Below, one piece after another: positions 27,697 through 36,324 of a DNA stretch of 54,810 nt. The translations under genes were made by a program, and so were the position numbers. The notes beneath the pieces are model-generated. The model saw nothing but the letters and a program-made list of their open reading frames with translations, had not been told where the DNA came from and made no database searches. This DNA comes from Lachnospiraceae bacterium (GTDB taxonomy: Bacteria; Bacillota; Clostridia; Lachnospirales; Lachnospiraceae): assembly GCA_017482485.1 (NCBI GenBank), contig JAFUMV010000149.1:1-54810 (forward strand), read 5' to 3'. Position 1 is the stretch's first letter, and each line of letters starts with the position of its first letter.

Positions 27697-28482
27697 TTAT
27701 CTGTATCCTGCCTTTGCCAGATTGTCATAGCTTAACTTCAGGCATTCGAAGGGACTGGTCCGGCACACATCCTGCTCCACCAGCAGATACTTACAGCAGC
27801 TGTCCTCAAGCTCTTTTAAGATCCCTTCAAAATTCAGGTTGCCCGCCATTACAGGCGCCATAACAGGGCCGTTCTGCGTCATTTCCATATCCTTTAAATG
27901 CACACAGGGAATTCTGTCTTTTAATCTGCGCACCCACTGGCACACATCAGCACCTGCTGCCTGCACCCAGAACGTATCCAGCGTAAACCCAAGTTCCCGG
28001 GGTGAAAACCAGTCCAGCAGATATTCAATGATATATTTATCTGCTGCAGCATTGGGAGCGCCCTCTGCGAGCACTTTGCGGAATTCAAAATCATGATTGT
28101 GATACATAAGCAGCTTCCCCGCATCCGCAATCTTTTGTGCCGGCTTTGAGAAATCGTCAGCAAAATGGTACAGCCACTCCGGCGTTCTGTATTTGTCGGG
28201 CATCGCACCGATTCCGATATAGGATGCGCCCAGAATATCATGTTCCTCAATCAGTTTATCCGTATCATTTAAAATCCGGTTTACATCACTGTGGGTCAGC
28301 ACGATTTTCAATCCGGCTGCATCGCATACCTTCCTGATCCATTCTGCCTTTAATTCTTTTCCGATGGCGGAAAGCTGTACTGTTTTGTAGCCCATCTGTG
28401 CCACTTTCTCAATGGTGTACTGAAAATCCTTCTCATTTTGTGTGTAGGCCCTGACTGTGTAGAGCTGAGCTCCTGTCTGCAT
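27697..28482 (-). CDS. Sugar phosphate isomerase/epimerase-family TIM-barrel protein
   Basis: A 261-residue xylose-isomerase-like barrel, first gene of the cassette. Typical features are GAQLYTVRAY at the start, LLMYHNHDFEF (His and Glu/Asp ligands), GFTLDTFWVQAAG and CVHLKDME. Start: the second in-frame ATG (MQTGAQLY) is chosen because GAGG is 8 nt upstream and homologues usually begin with this pattern; another ATG lies two codons earlier. It is divergent from an AraC regulator across 260 bp. Together with the two dehydrogenases it may open or rearrange a keto-sugar. Confidence 0.86.
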   Translation of the reverse strand: MQTGAQLYTVRAYTQNEKDFQYTIEKVAQMGYKTVQLSAIGKELKAEWIRKVCDAAGLKIVLTHSDVNRILNDTDKLIEEHDILGASYIGIGAMPDKYRTPEWLYHFADDFSKPAQKIADAGKLLMYHNHDFEFRKVLAEGAPNAAADKYIIEYLLDWFSPRELGFTLDTFWVQAAGADVCQWVRRLKDRIPCVHLKDMEMTQNGPVMAPVMAGNLNFEGILKELEDSCCKYLLVEQDVCRTSPFECLKLSYDNLAKAGYR

Positions 28483-28639
28483 GTTCATAACCTCTGTCCT
28501 TTCCCTGTCATGTTATTCTTCAGCTACATATCTGTTTCTGCTGCCGCAGCTGCTTTCTTTTTCCCGATTCTGCTCTTTTCTCTAAATTTAATATAGCGCC
28601 CCCGATCTGATATGAACATTGCAGGAGAAGACTTTTTTA

Positions 28640-28668
28640 TTGCAAATATAGCGATTATGAGTTATGCT
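28640..28668 (+). promoter_or_regulatory. Candidate promoter of the AraC regulator
   Basis: TTGCAA (28640-28645) and TATGCT (28663-28668) with 17-nt spacing. It lies in the 260-bp divergent region with the isomerase/dehydrogenase cassette. A TATATT on the minus strand near 28599 may serve the cassette, but its -35 is poor. Confidence 0.45.
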
Positions 28669-28748
28669 TTTTTCACAACACCTAAATGAAAAAGAATTAC
28701 AACTTGTGCATACTGCTCATGACATTTCCAATTCCGGAGGAACTTTCC

Positions 28749-29624
28749 ATGGATGAAAACATGCATATTTACACAGATGAAGTCAACTTCGGCTACGACA
28801 ACAGCCATACTCCCACAGAGGACTTCACCCTGCACTGCCACAATTTTTACGAAGTCTATTATTTTCTGGAAGGAAATGTGGACTATCTGGTAGAAGGTCA
28901 CAAATATACGCCCACGCCTCACAGCCTGCTTCTGCTCTCTCCTCACGTTTTTCACGGGGCAAAAATCATCGACAGCCGGCTTTACCGGCGCTACTCCCTG
29001 CATTTCCATCCGGATATTCTCACTCCGGAAAGAAGAGCCTTTCTCCTTTCCGTCTTTCCGTCCTTTGAAAAACAGCCCGGTCATTCCATCTATTTCGAAA
29101 ACCTGGAACAAACCGGACTTCCGGCTTACTTTGAAGCGATAAAGGACTGCTGCCGGCAAAGCGAAAAAATGAGAGAGCAGATGCTTCCCATTTCCATAGA
29201 AGCACTGCTCTCCCGTCTGGTTCGGATCTGCGGGCAGAAGGCCGCTCCCGATGAGGCCGATCTTCCCGACACCATTTCACAGATCATCTGGTATTTAAAC
29301 GGCCATCTCAAGGAAGAAATTTCCCTGGATTCTCTGGCCGAACATTTTTATATCAGTAAGCACCATTTAAACAAGGTCTTTCGCAAAGCCACCGGCACCA
29401 CTGTCTTTGATTATCTGCTCCATAAGCGGGTCATCACCGCCCAGCAGCTTCTCATCAAAGGTGTCAGCGCCCAGGAGGCCTGCATCCGTTCCGGTTTTTC
29501 AGACTACTCTTCCTTTTACCGCGCCTATGTACGCATTCTGGGCCATTCACCAAGAGAAGACCGGGGCGTATTGCCCTCTCTGAACGCTTCTTCCGCAAAA
29601 AGGCTGAAAGATCACAACCTGTAA
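28749..29624 (+). CDS. AraC-family transcriptional regulator with cupin sensor domain
   Basis: A 291-residue regulator. The N-terminal half is a cupin (LHCHNFYEVYYFLEGNVDYLV, LLLLSPHVFHGA) that would bind a sugar. The C-terminal ~100 residues carry two helix-turn-helix units (ISLDSLAEHFYISKHHLNKVFRKATG; AQEACIRSGFSDYSSFYRAYVRILGHSPREDR). The frame extends 21 codons further upstream, but GGAGG at 28736-28740 sits exactly 8 nt before the ATG at 28749, which is taken as the start. It is divergent from the isomerase/dehydrogenase cassette and probably activates it. Confidence 0.9.
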   Translation: MDENMHIYTDEVNFGYDNSHTPTEDFTLHCHNFYEVYYFLEGNVDYLVEGHKYTPTPHSLLLLSPHVFHGAKIIDSRLYRRYSLHFHPDILTPERRAFLLSVFPSFEKQPGHSIYFENLEQTGLPAYFEAIKDCCRQSEKMREQMLPISIEALLSRLVRICGQKAAPDEADLPDTISQIIWYLNGHLKEEISLDSLAEHFYISKHHLNKVFRKATGTTVFDYLLHKRVITAQQLLIKGVSAQEACIRSGFSDYSSFYRAYVRILGHSPREDRGVLPSLNASSAKRLKDHNL

Positions 29625-29631
29625 AAACAGT

Positions 29632-30762
29632 TTATTTGCGCGTCAGCAGGATACCGCTGGTGATGGCAGTCAGCGGCGCCACTGTCACAAGTCCAAAGGA
29701 CCCTACAATGGTATGAACGATTTCCGCTGCTACATATTTGTAATTCAGCATCAGTTCCACCGGCGTTCCCTGTGCCATAAAAACCATCAGAAGCGCTACA
29801 TAGCTTCCGGAATAGGCTAAAAGCAGCGTGGTCGTGGTGGAACCGCAGGCCGCTCTTCCCACCGCGAACCCGGAGGCGATCGCTTCTTTCGCTCCGATAT
29901 CAGGACGTTTCTGTACCACCTCATAAACCGCGGAGCAGATATCCACAGACAGGTCCATAACCGCCCCGGAGGAACCCAGGAAAATGGAAGCTACAAATAT
30001 TTTTGTCAGATCCAGATATTGATACCCGGCATACAAAAGGCTTTCGCTGGACTCCATGACTGCGCCGTGAATCTGAAACAGATCTGTAAACAGATACCCC
30101 AGCACTGCTGTCACTATTATGCCCAGCGCAGCTCCCGAGGCCGCTGCAAGACAGCGTCGATCCAATCCGTATATCAGGCTTAAAATCATCGCCGTCAGCA
30201 CCATTACAAGTCCCAGTGACACCCAGATCGGATTCCAGCCCCGAAGCAGGCAGGGAATCAATATCTTCCACATCATCAGTATGGTGCACACAAAAGATAA
30301 AATCGCCCGCAGTCCCGTTCCACCGGCAAAAAGCAGCAAGAGCAGTAAAAAGAGTCCTGCCAGAATCAGCTCCTTGTCCAGCCGAAAATGATCTGTCATT
30401 GTCACGGTGGTGATTTCGCCCTTGCTGTGACTGACCACAACGAACGCATCATCCCCGGGCTCAAAAATTTTATCCTGCGCAAGCGAACCGTTCAGCCGGT
30501 TTACGGCAATCGTCTCCTGTCCTGCAAACTGTCCGCCCATGATGCGCACTTTACAGCGCTGTTCGCCGGTACGGACCAGTCCGGTATCAACAATATCGCT
30601 TTCATCCGTTTCCAGCACCTCGGCTTTCACCCGATCTGCACTTTGATAGGACAGAGCGCCCTCGTAGCCGGTAGGCATGATGACTAAAACCGCCATCAAA
30701 ATCAGGGCCAGAATTACAGGCGCTGCTGTCTGATGTGAAAATAATTTTTTAATACAGCTCAT
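29632..30762 (-). CDS. YibE/F-family multi-pass membrane protein
   Basis: A 376-residue membrane protein of the YibE/F family. One N-terminal membrane segment (VILALILMAVLVIMPTGYEG) leads into an extracellular beta-domain (~45-135: GEQRCKVRIMGGQFAGQE), followed by seven or more membrane helices with the conserved LRAILSFVCTILMMWKILIP, GSSGAVMDLSVDICSAVYEV and GRAACGSTTTTLLLAYSG. Function is not established; a transport role has been suggested. The frame extends upstream into the phosphatase gene, so the start chosen is the ATG 7 nt after that gene's stop, implying coupled translation. Converges on the AraC gene. Confidence 0.85.
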   Translation of the reverse strand: MSCIKKLFSHQTAAPVILALILMAVLVIMPTGYEGALSYQSADRVKAEVLETDESDIVDTGLVRTGEQRCKVRIMGGQFAGQETIAVNRLNGSLAQDKIFEPGDDAFVVVSHSKGEITTVTMTDHFRLDKELILAGLFLLLLLLFAGGTGLRAILSFVCTILMMWKILIPCLLRGWNPIWVSLGLVMVLTAMILSLIYGLDRRCLAAASGAALGIIVTAVLGYLFTDLFQIHGAVMESSESLLYAGYQYLDLTKIFVASIFLGSSGAVMDLSVDICSAVYEVVQKRPDIGAKEAIASGFAVGRAACGSTTTTLLLAYSGSYVALLMVFMAQGTPVELMLNYKYVAAEIVHTIVGSFGLVTVAPLTAITSGILLTRK

Positions 30763-30769
30763 AACCGGA

Positions 30770-32389
30770 TTACTGAACATCCAGCAGGGATGCCATCTTG
30801 TTGTAAATTTCCGTATTGTCATAGTATCCGCCGAAATCTTCTGAACCAACGCCTTCTGCAAATACGGCAACCGGCAGACCTGTATGAGAATAGCTTGTGA
30901 AGTCGATACCGGACTTGTTGTTCAGGATATGCGTTACGGTTACGCTGAACGGATTATAAGTACCGTAAAGCACATACTGTTCCTGTGTGTAATTTTCGTC
31001 ATCATAATCTGTCATCGCCAGTTCATAAGCAGCTTTCAGACGTTCCACTTCATACTCGGTCAGAACCATTCTGTCCCCTTCTTCGCCTTCCATTTTCAGG
31101 CCAAACAGTTTTTCCACATCTTCCATTGCGGTTTCAAAAGGAGTCTGATTTTCTTTGTAGGAAGCAACATACTGTTCATCGAACTGAATATAGGAAATTT
31201 TCTGGCTTGTCAGGTTGGAAAGATATGTATCATAATCTGTTCCAGCAAAGCCGATGGTCAAACCGCCGGTTTCGTGGTCGCCGGTAACCAGAATCAGTGT
31301 CTCGTCTGCATGCTCTTTTGCGAAATCGATTGCCACCTGTACCGCATCAGCCAAAGCCAGTGTATCTGTTACAGTGGAGCCTGCATCATTTGCATGACAT
31401 GCCCAGTCGATCTTGCCGCCCTCACACATCATGAAGAAGCCGTTTTCATTATCCAGCACTTCAATTCCTTTTTCCACATAATCAGCCAGCGCCCATTCGC
31501 CGTCTTCACGGTCCAGCTCATAATCCATGGAATCGGAATCTGCCAGATGCTCGTCGATCAGAATTACCTTTTCATCAGCTGCGCTTACAGCTTCTGCTTC
31601 TGCCTGCGTGGTAGTCACCTTGTAGCCTGCTTCTTTGGCCAGATCATACAGATTTTCCTTATCGCCGTCCGGGCCGTTGGGTTTCTTCAGTGCACCGCCC
31701 GCAAAATATTCAAAATCAGATTCCACCAGTTCCACACCGATTTCATAGTAGTTGTTGCGGTCTGCCTGATGTGCATAAAATGCTGCGGGGGTTGCGTGAT
31801 TTAAGTTAACGGAAGAAATAACACCGATCTTCCATTCCTTCTGCTCATGGAGCTTTTCTGCGATGGTTTCAAATTCCGTAGAACCGGTCACATCCACATT
31901 GATCATGCCGGAATAAGTCTTGTTGCCGGTCGCAATAGAGGTTGCGGTGGATGCGGAATCCGGAGCAAAGCTGCAGGAATCATAGGTTACTGCAGAACCT
32001 GCCACATCAAAATCCATAAAATTTAAGGAAACAGGGCCATCTAAAACTGCACCGTTTCTGTCTTCGTAGTCCAGGCTGGGTTCTGCCTGCTCATAATCAT
32101 CATCGGCCACTGCTCCAAGATAGTCTGCCGCTGCCTGGAACTGAGGATAACTCATACCGTCACCAATAAATAAAAATACATATTTCGGTGCTTCTGCATT
32201 CTGCTGTGCCTCAGTTGTTTCTTCTGCCGCTTTTTCAGTTGTCTGATTTTCTGTCGCTGAAGCTTCCTTTGCTTCCACAACAGCCACATCTGCTGCCTTT
32301 GCGGTGTCATTTGCATTTGCGCCGCAGGCTGACAGGCTCAGTGCCATGGAACTGCTCAATAATACTGCCATTACTTTTTTCAGATTCAT
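30770..32389 (-). CDS. Alkaline phosphatase (PhoA family), lipoprotein
   Basis: A 539-residue secreted phosphomonoesterase. The signal peptide ends in LSLSACGAN, a lipobox, so it would be anchored outside the cell; an acidic Glu/Thr-rich linker (~25-65) follows. Active-site signs: metal ligand Asp in FLFIGDGMSYP, phosphorylated Ser in DSASTATSIATGN, and metal ligands in TGDHETGGLT. AGGAGG lies 8 nt from the start. It is probably co-transcribed with the YibE/F gene. No PhoP box was recognised upstream. Confidence 0.93.
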   Translation of the reverse strand: MNLKKVMAVLLSSSMALSLSACGANANDTAKAADVAVVEAKEASATENQTTEKAAEETTEAQQNAEAPKYVFLFIGDGMSYPQFQAAADYLGAVADDDYEQAEPSLDYEDRNGAVLDGPVSLNFMDFDVAGSAVTYDSCSFAPDSASTATSIATGNKTYSGMINVDVTGSTEFETIAEKLHEQKEWKIGVISSVNLNHATPAAFYAHQADRNNYYEIGVELVESDFEYFAGGALKKPNGPDGDKENLYDLAKEAGYKVTTTQAEAEAVSAADEKVILIDEHLADSDSMDYELDREDGEWALADYVEKGIEVLDNENGFFMMCEGGKIDWACHANDAGSTVTDTLALADAVQVAIDFAKEHADETLILVTGDHETGGLTIGFAGTDYDTYLSNLTSQKISYIQFDEQYVASYKENQTPFETAMEDVEKLFGLKMEGEEGDRMVLTEYEVERLKAAYELAMTDYDDENYTQEQYVLYGTYNPFSVTVTHILNNKSGIDFTSYSHTGLPVAVFAEGVGSEDFGGYYDNTEIYNKMASLLDVQ

Positions 32390-32397
32390 TTTTCTCT

Positions 32398-32419
32398 CCT
32401 CCTGCTGCCTTTTGGCAGC
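32398..32419 (-). promoter_or_regulatory. Hairpin abutting the phosphatase ribosome binding site
   Basis: GCTGCC-AAAA-GGCAGC (32404-32419) ends immediately next to AGGAGG (32398-32403) on the minus strand. The stem would sit beside, not over, the Shine-Dalgarno, so it may shape translation or mRNA stability. Confidence 0.5.
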
Positions 32420-32443
32420 TGTGCATCAGATTCTCTCAGGCCA

Positions 32444-32526
32444 GGCCGCAGGCACTTTCTGCGCTGTATCCCGTCAAATCGACTGGCTTTCTCCTCCGCA
32501 AGCTGCGGCACTTTTTCCGCGCTCAC
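32444..32526. repeat. Imperfect direct repeat in the phosphatase upstream region
   Basis: GCCGCAGGCACTTTCTGCGC (near 32445-32464) and GCTGCGGCACTTTTTCCGCGC (near 32502-32522) are related ~21-nt GC-rich units about 57 nt apart, in the long phosphatase leader. The rest of the 457-nt gap between phosphatase and YitT genes is AT-rich, with a TTACCATGGTAA palindrome at 32705-32716 and no gene that I can support. Confidence 0.4.
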
Positions 32527-32782
32527 TGATATTACTTTATCATCACGGCCTTTTCCGTAATATCACACTGCCGCAAAACATTTGAAAATGAAACGTAAAA
32601 AAAGAACCGATGAATCGACTCCTGTAAAAATGGCTTATTTGTTGGGTTTTTAAACAGTTTCCCTCTTTTTTGTTTCCAAATCAAACCTGCTATTTACATT
32701 CCCTTTACCATGGTAACGTGATAAATTTTACATTTTCCCTGGCCTTGCAGGAATGTTTGTAGTACAATTGCAATTACTTTAT

Positions 32783-32823
32783 ATTCAGAGCAGCCCCCCT
32801 CCAAAGGGATACCTGCGCTGAAT
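32783..32823 (+). other. Structured leader upstream of the YitT-like gene
   Basis: ATTCAGAGCAG pairs with CTGCGCTGAAT (one mismatch), enclosing a smaller CCCT/AGGG stem. It lies between a TACAAT -10-like box (32763-32768) and the start codon at 32847, so it should be transcribed. It does not match a riboswitch class that I know. Confidence 0.45.
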
Positions 32824-32846
32824 CAATAACTGAAAGGAACAAGTAG

Positions 32847-33494
32847 ATGACCGAATCCATTACAAACAAAAACTCCACTGCTCCAATGCATTTGTCCCTG
32901 ATCCGCTGCATCATTGCGCTTTTGAGCAGCGCTCTGCTGGCTTTTGGTCTGTATAACGTCCACTCTCTTTCCGGCGTGACAGAAGGCGGGATTTTAGGAT
33001 TAACCCTGCTTTTGCAGCACTGGTTTGATATTTCCCCTGCCATCTCCGGCCTGATTCTGAACCTGATCTGCTATGGGATTGGGTGGAAACTTATGGGAAA
33101 AGAATTTATGATCTATTCTCTTGTTTCTGCGGCCAGCTTTTCCGTGTCCTATAAAATATTGGAACAGTTTCCTCCACTGTGGCCTCAGCTTGCAGAGATG
33201 CCTTTGCCGGCTGCCATTCTCGGAGCAGCTTTTGTGGGCATCAGCGTCGGAATCTGCGTCAGAGCCGGCGGTGCTCCCGGCGGGGATGATTCCCTTGCCA
33301 TGAGTCTTTCCAAAGCAGCGCATATCGATATTCAGTGGGCGTATCTGATTTTTGATCTGATTGTCCTTTTTCTGTCGCTTTCCTATATTCCGCTGCAGCG
33401 CATCGCCTATTCTCTTCTGACGGTGGTGCTTTCGGGACAGCTTGTGGGCATTGTGCAGAGGATTCCTTTTCCAAAATTCCCGGCAGACAGATAA
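32847..33494 (+). CDS. YitT-family (DUF161) membrane protein
   Basis: A 215-residue integral membrane protein with about five hydrophobic helices. It resembles the YitT family: the first helix ends SALLAFGLYNVHSLSGVTEGGILGLTLLL, and the centre carries the glycine-rich turn RAGGAPGGDDSLAMSLSK seen in the family. It lacks the C-terminal cytoplasmic DUF2179 domain of longer members. Transport function is unknown. GAAAGGAA precedes the start. A terminator follows, so it appears to be a single-gene unit. Confidence 0.82.
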   Translation: MTESITNKNSTAPMHLSLIRCIIALLSSALLAFGLYNVHSLSGVTEGGILGLTLLLQHWFDISPAISGLILNLICYGIGWKLMGKEFMIYSLVSAASFSVSYKILEQFPPLWPQLAEMPLPAAILGAAFVGISVGICVRAGGAPGGDDSLAMSLSKAAHIDIQWAYLIFDLIVLFLSLSYIPLQRIAYSLLTVVLSGQLVGIVQRIPFPKFPADR

Positions 33495-33563
33495 AATCAA
33501 TCCGAGAATTTACAAAAAGGACTTGCCCAAACACCTTCCGTATGCTAAAGTTAATATATCTTA

Positions 33564-33590
33564 AATCCGCTGCGCGGATTCAATTTTTCT
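33564..33590 (+). terminator. Terminator after the YitT-like gene
   Basis: AATCCGC-TGC-GCGGATT followed by CAATTTTTC. A second stem (ACCGG/CCGGT, 33592-33616) followed by CGTTTTTTC lies just downstream, so termination may be tandem. Confidence 0.75.
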
Positions 33591-33690
33591 TACCGGACGT
33601 CAAAAGAACAGCCGGTCGTTTTTTCTTCCCTTTTATCGGGGAATGTTCAAACTTTTTACTTAACTATTTTTACGGAGGAGGTGTTTGCTT

Positions 33691-34926
33691 TTGGCAAATG
33701 CAAATCAATTAAAGACGTACTTTCCCATGATCCGGGAAAAGGAGGAACTGCTGTCAGAAATTCAGGGAAATTCCAGATTGAGGCTCATGTATGAGCAATG
33801 GAGCCAGGATGAGAAAGAGAATTTTGTGAATTTTTGCTGCGGCAACAGAGGGATCCGGATTTTGTATGATTCTTTTTTTAAAGAAGTCATGAACGCAGAA
33901 TCCGATCGTACCAGACTGGAGGATTTTCTGGGAACAATCCTGAATAGAAAGGTGAAGATCGTAAACATCCTTCAGAATGACAGCACTCGAATTGCAGATG
34001 AAACCAGTCTTCTGGTAACCGATATTGTGGTAGAACTGGAGGACGGCACCTTGGCTAATGTGGAAATTCAGAAGGTAGGTTACATGTTTCCGGGCGCACG
34101 ATGTGCCTGCTATTCTGCGGATTTGCTTTTGAGACAGTACAAGCGTGTGCGTGAGCAAAAGAAAAAGAAATTTTCCTATCGGGATGTCAAAACGGTATTT
34201 CTCATTGTACTTTATGAGCACAGTCCGCAGGAATTCCATGATTATCCGGATATTTACTGTCATCATGCAAAGCAGGTATTTGACAGCAGGCTGAAGCTGG
34301 ATTTATTGCAGGAATTCTACATGCTGCCCCTTGACATCTTCAAAAAGCATATGCAGAATAGAAATATAGAAAACAAGTTGGAGGCCTGGCTGACCTTCTT
34401 CAGCGAAGACAGACCGGAAAAGATCGTCGAGCTGATCAATCTTTATCCGCAGTTTAAGGCCATGTATCAGACACTTTATAACATGTGTCAGAATACGGAG
34501 CAGCTTATGGGTATATTTTCAAAAGAATTGCGCGAACTGGATCGTAATACGGCAGAATATATGATAGAGGAACAACAGCGGGTCATCGAGCAAAACCGGC
34601 AGACGATTGCGCAGAACCGGCAGACCATAGAGCAGCACCGGCAGACCATAGAGCAGAACCGGCAGACCATAGAGCAAAACCGGCAGACCATAGAGCAGCA
34701 CCGGCAGACCATAGAGCAGCACCGGCAGACGATTGCGCAGAATCAGAAGACGATAGAGCAGAACCAGCAGACCATAGAACAGGACCGGCAGACGATAGAG
34801 CAAAACCGGCAGACGATTGCCCGGCAGCAGGAAACGATTGCTCAGAATATGCAAACCATCTCTGAAAAAGATGAAATTATCGCTGCATTGATGAAAGCAC
34901 TGGAAGAACAGAAAAAGACGGTATGA
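33691..34926 (+). CDS. Rpn/PD-(D/E)XK nuclease-family transposase-like protein with heptad-repeat tail
   Basis: A 411-residue protein. Residues ~45-290 match the Rpn family of transposase-related PD-(D/E)XK nucleases; the active-site signature is VTDIVVELEDGTLANVEIQ (Asp ... Glu-x-Gln), and SFFKEVMNAESDRTRLEDFLG is the usual opening. The C-terminal ~115 residues are a tandem heptad repeat (RQTIEQN/H) predicted to form a coiled coil. No ATG opens the frame; TTG at 33691 is chosen because GGAGGAGG is 9 nt upstream, whereas the TTG six bases earlier is too close. No terminal inverted repeats were seen. Rpn proteins elsewhere promote RecA-independent recombination; the repeat tail varies between copies. 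Confidence 0.85.
   Translation: MANANQLKTYFPMIREKEELLSEIQGNSRLRLMYEQWSQDEKENFVNFCCGNRGIRILYDSFFKEVMNAESDRTRLEDFLGTILNRKVKIVNILQNDSTRIADETSLLVTDIVVELEDGTLANVEIQKVGYMFPGARCACYSADLLLRQYKRVREQKKKKFSYRDVKTVFLIVLYEHSPQEFHDYPDIYCHHAKQVFDSRLKLDLLQEFYMLPLDIFKKHMQNRNIENKLEAWLTFFSEDRPEKIVELINLYPQFKAMYQTLYNMCQNTEQLMGIFSKELRELDRNTAEYMIEEQQRVIEQNRQTIAQNRQTIEQHRQTIEQNRQTIEQNRQTIEQHRQTIEQHRQTIAQNQKTIEQNQQTIEQDRQTIEQNRQTIARQQETIAQNMQTISEKDEIIAALMKALEEQKKTV
34579..34872 (+). repeat. 21-bp tandem repeat encoding a heptad coiled coil
   Basis: About fourteen consecutive 21-bp units, mostly of the form CGGCAGACCATAGAGCAGCAC or close variants, encode RQTIEQN/RQTIEQH heptads inside the Rpn-like gene. Central units are nearly identical at DNA level, so copy number can change in frame by slippage or recombination. 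The outer units have diverged. Confidence 0.95.
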
Positions 34927-34932
34927 CTAACC

Positions 34933-34962
34933 GGCGGAGGGAGTTTTCCTCCGCCATGTTTT
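34933..34962 (+). terminator. Terminator after the Rpn-like gene
   Basis: GGCGGAGG-GAGTTTT-CCTCCGCC, an 8-bp GC-rich stem, followed by ATGTTTTC. It starts 7 nt after the stop codon. Confidence 0.8.
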
Positions 34963-35047
34963 CGCACCCAAAGTCGCTATCCTTCTGCCTGATACCAGGT
35001 CAAATGATTTCCGACATTCCCTTAAAAAGTACCTGAAAAATCATGAT

Positions 35048-36229
35048 TTATTTGTCCAGGCAGGAATATACCACATTCCGAAGTCTCGGCTGGTAATATT
35101 CTTCTCTGGGATTGAGCGTGTGCTGTACATAGAACACGCCCAGATTGATTTCGGGATCCACCATGACAGTGGAGCCTGCCGCGCCGCCCCAGCCAAACTC
35201 GCCCAGGCTGCCGATCTGACCGGATTTAATCTTGTCGATATGGGTGCGAACGCCCAGACCGTAGCCGCAGCCTGCCAGCTGTTTCCAGTCAAAATATTTC
35301 AGCTGCTCTTCGCTGAGCCGATTGGTTCTCATCAGATTTACGGAATAGGGAGATAAAATCCGCTCTCCCGTCAGGCCAAGACCATAGTTTGCCAGCGCTG
35401 CTGTCAGCTTTGCATAATCGGACACTGTGGTGATGATGCCACCGCCGCCGCTGTCGTACTCCTCTCCCAGGATACAGTCTGCTTCTTTTTTGAGTTCTTT
35501 GAACATGCCTTCATTGCCGCTTCCGTACTTCTGGGCTTCCACGATATCAAACTCTTCGCTTCCGGCCGGCACAAAGGCATATTGTGCAGCCGTTCTTTTC
35601 AGCGTTTCTTCCGTGTGGTGGTATACCGTATCGCCCATATCCAGCGGTGCAAAGATGTGGTCTTTCATATAATCCCTGAATTTCTGTCCGGATACCACTT
35701 CAACGACTGCCGCCAGCACGTCATGGCAGATGCTGTAGCCCCAGCGGGTTCCGGGTTCAAAGGCGAGCGGATCTGTGGCAGCACACCGGATGGTGGTGAG
35801 TGTGTCCATTTTGCCGTTTGTGACCTTTTTTGCCAGCTGAAATCCTTTGGAATCCATATCGTAGGTAAATCCGGCAGTCATGGTAAACAGGTGATTGATC
35901 GTAATCGGATTTTTCGCCTTTGTCAGAGTTCCGTCTTCCTTTTTTACATACATTTCCCTAAATTCCGGAATGTAATCATAAAGCGGGTCATTTAACAGAA
36001 TCTTTCCCTGCTCCAGAAGCTGGGTAGCCGCAGTCACAGCCGCCACCTTGGAACAGGAATAAATATTGAACATTTCCTCCCCTGTCATCAGCTTCTTAGC
36101 CGCCAGATCAGAATAACCGCTGGCATAACGAAATACAAGCGTTCCTCCCTGATACACTTCCACCGCATTGCCCGGTGTGCGCTCTGCCGCCATGAAGTCC
36201 ATAAACTTTTTTAAATTGGTAAAATCCAT
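35048..36229 (-). CDS. Serine hydrolase of the beta-lactamase / class C family
   Basis: A 393-residue enzyme with the beta-lactamase/transpeptidase fold. The nucleophile motif SxxK is Ser58-Cys-Ser-Lys61 (IYSCSKVAAVTAATQLLE), and the general-base Tyr lies in WGYSICHDVLA (Tyr165). A glycine-rich strand near the end (GEFGWGGAAGSTVMVDPE) stands where the third motif (HxG/KTG) is expected. No signal peptide, so it is probably a cytoplasmic esterase or peptidase rather than a true resistance enzyme. GGGGGAAA precedes the start. It follows the polyamine operon on the same strand by 95 nt and may be read through. Confidence 0.88.
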   Translation of the reverse strand: MDFTNLKKFMDFMAAERTPGNAVEVYQGGTLVFRYASGYSDLAAKKLMTGEEMFNIYSCSKVAAVTAATQLLEQGKILLNDPLYDYIPEFREMYVKKEDGTLTKAKNPITINHLFTMTAGFTYDMDSKGFQLAKKVTNGKMDTLTTIRCAATDPLAFEPGTRWGYSICHDVLAAVVEVVSGQKFRDYMKDHIFAPLDMGDTVYHHTEETLKRTAAQYAFVPAGSEEFDIVEAQKYGSGNEGMFKELKKEADCILGEEYDSGGGGIITTVSDYAKLTAALANYGLGLTGERILSPYSVNLMRTNRLSEEQLKYFDWKQLAGCGYGLGVRTHIDKIKSGQIGSLGEFGWGGAAGSTVMVDPEINLGVFYVQHTLNPREEYYQPRLRNVVYSCLDK

Positions 36230-36324
36230 GAATTTTCCCCCTTTCGTGCGTTTGCTTTTCCCCGGTGGCCAACCGTGCAGCAGGCATCAAAAGTTCCGCA
36301 GCCCGGCCGCACTGTCACCACATT

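Noticed and set aside
32404-32470. TPP-riboswitch-like words (GTGCC, CCTGAGA, TCTGAT) in the phosphatase leader
   Set aside because: The second conserved arm and the closing helices of the TPP aptamer are missing, and the downstream gene has no link to thiamin.
34519-34854. Minus-strand frame of repeated LLYGLPV units
   Set aside because: It is the antisense reading of the 21-bp repeat tail of the Rpn-like gene, not a separate repeat protein.
33691-34926. Complete insertion sequence or transposon around the Rpn-like gene
   Set aside because: No terminal inverted repeats or target duplications were seen; Rpn proteins are transposase-related by name but usually occur as single genes.
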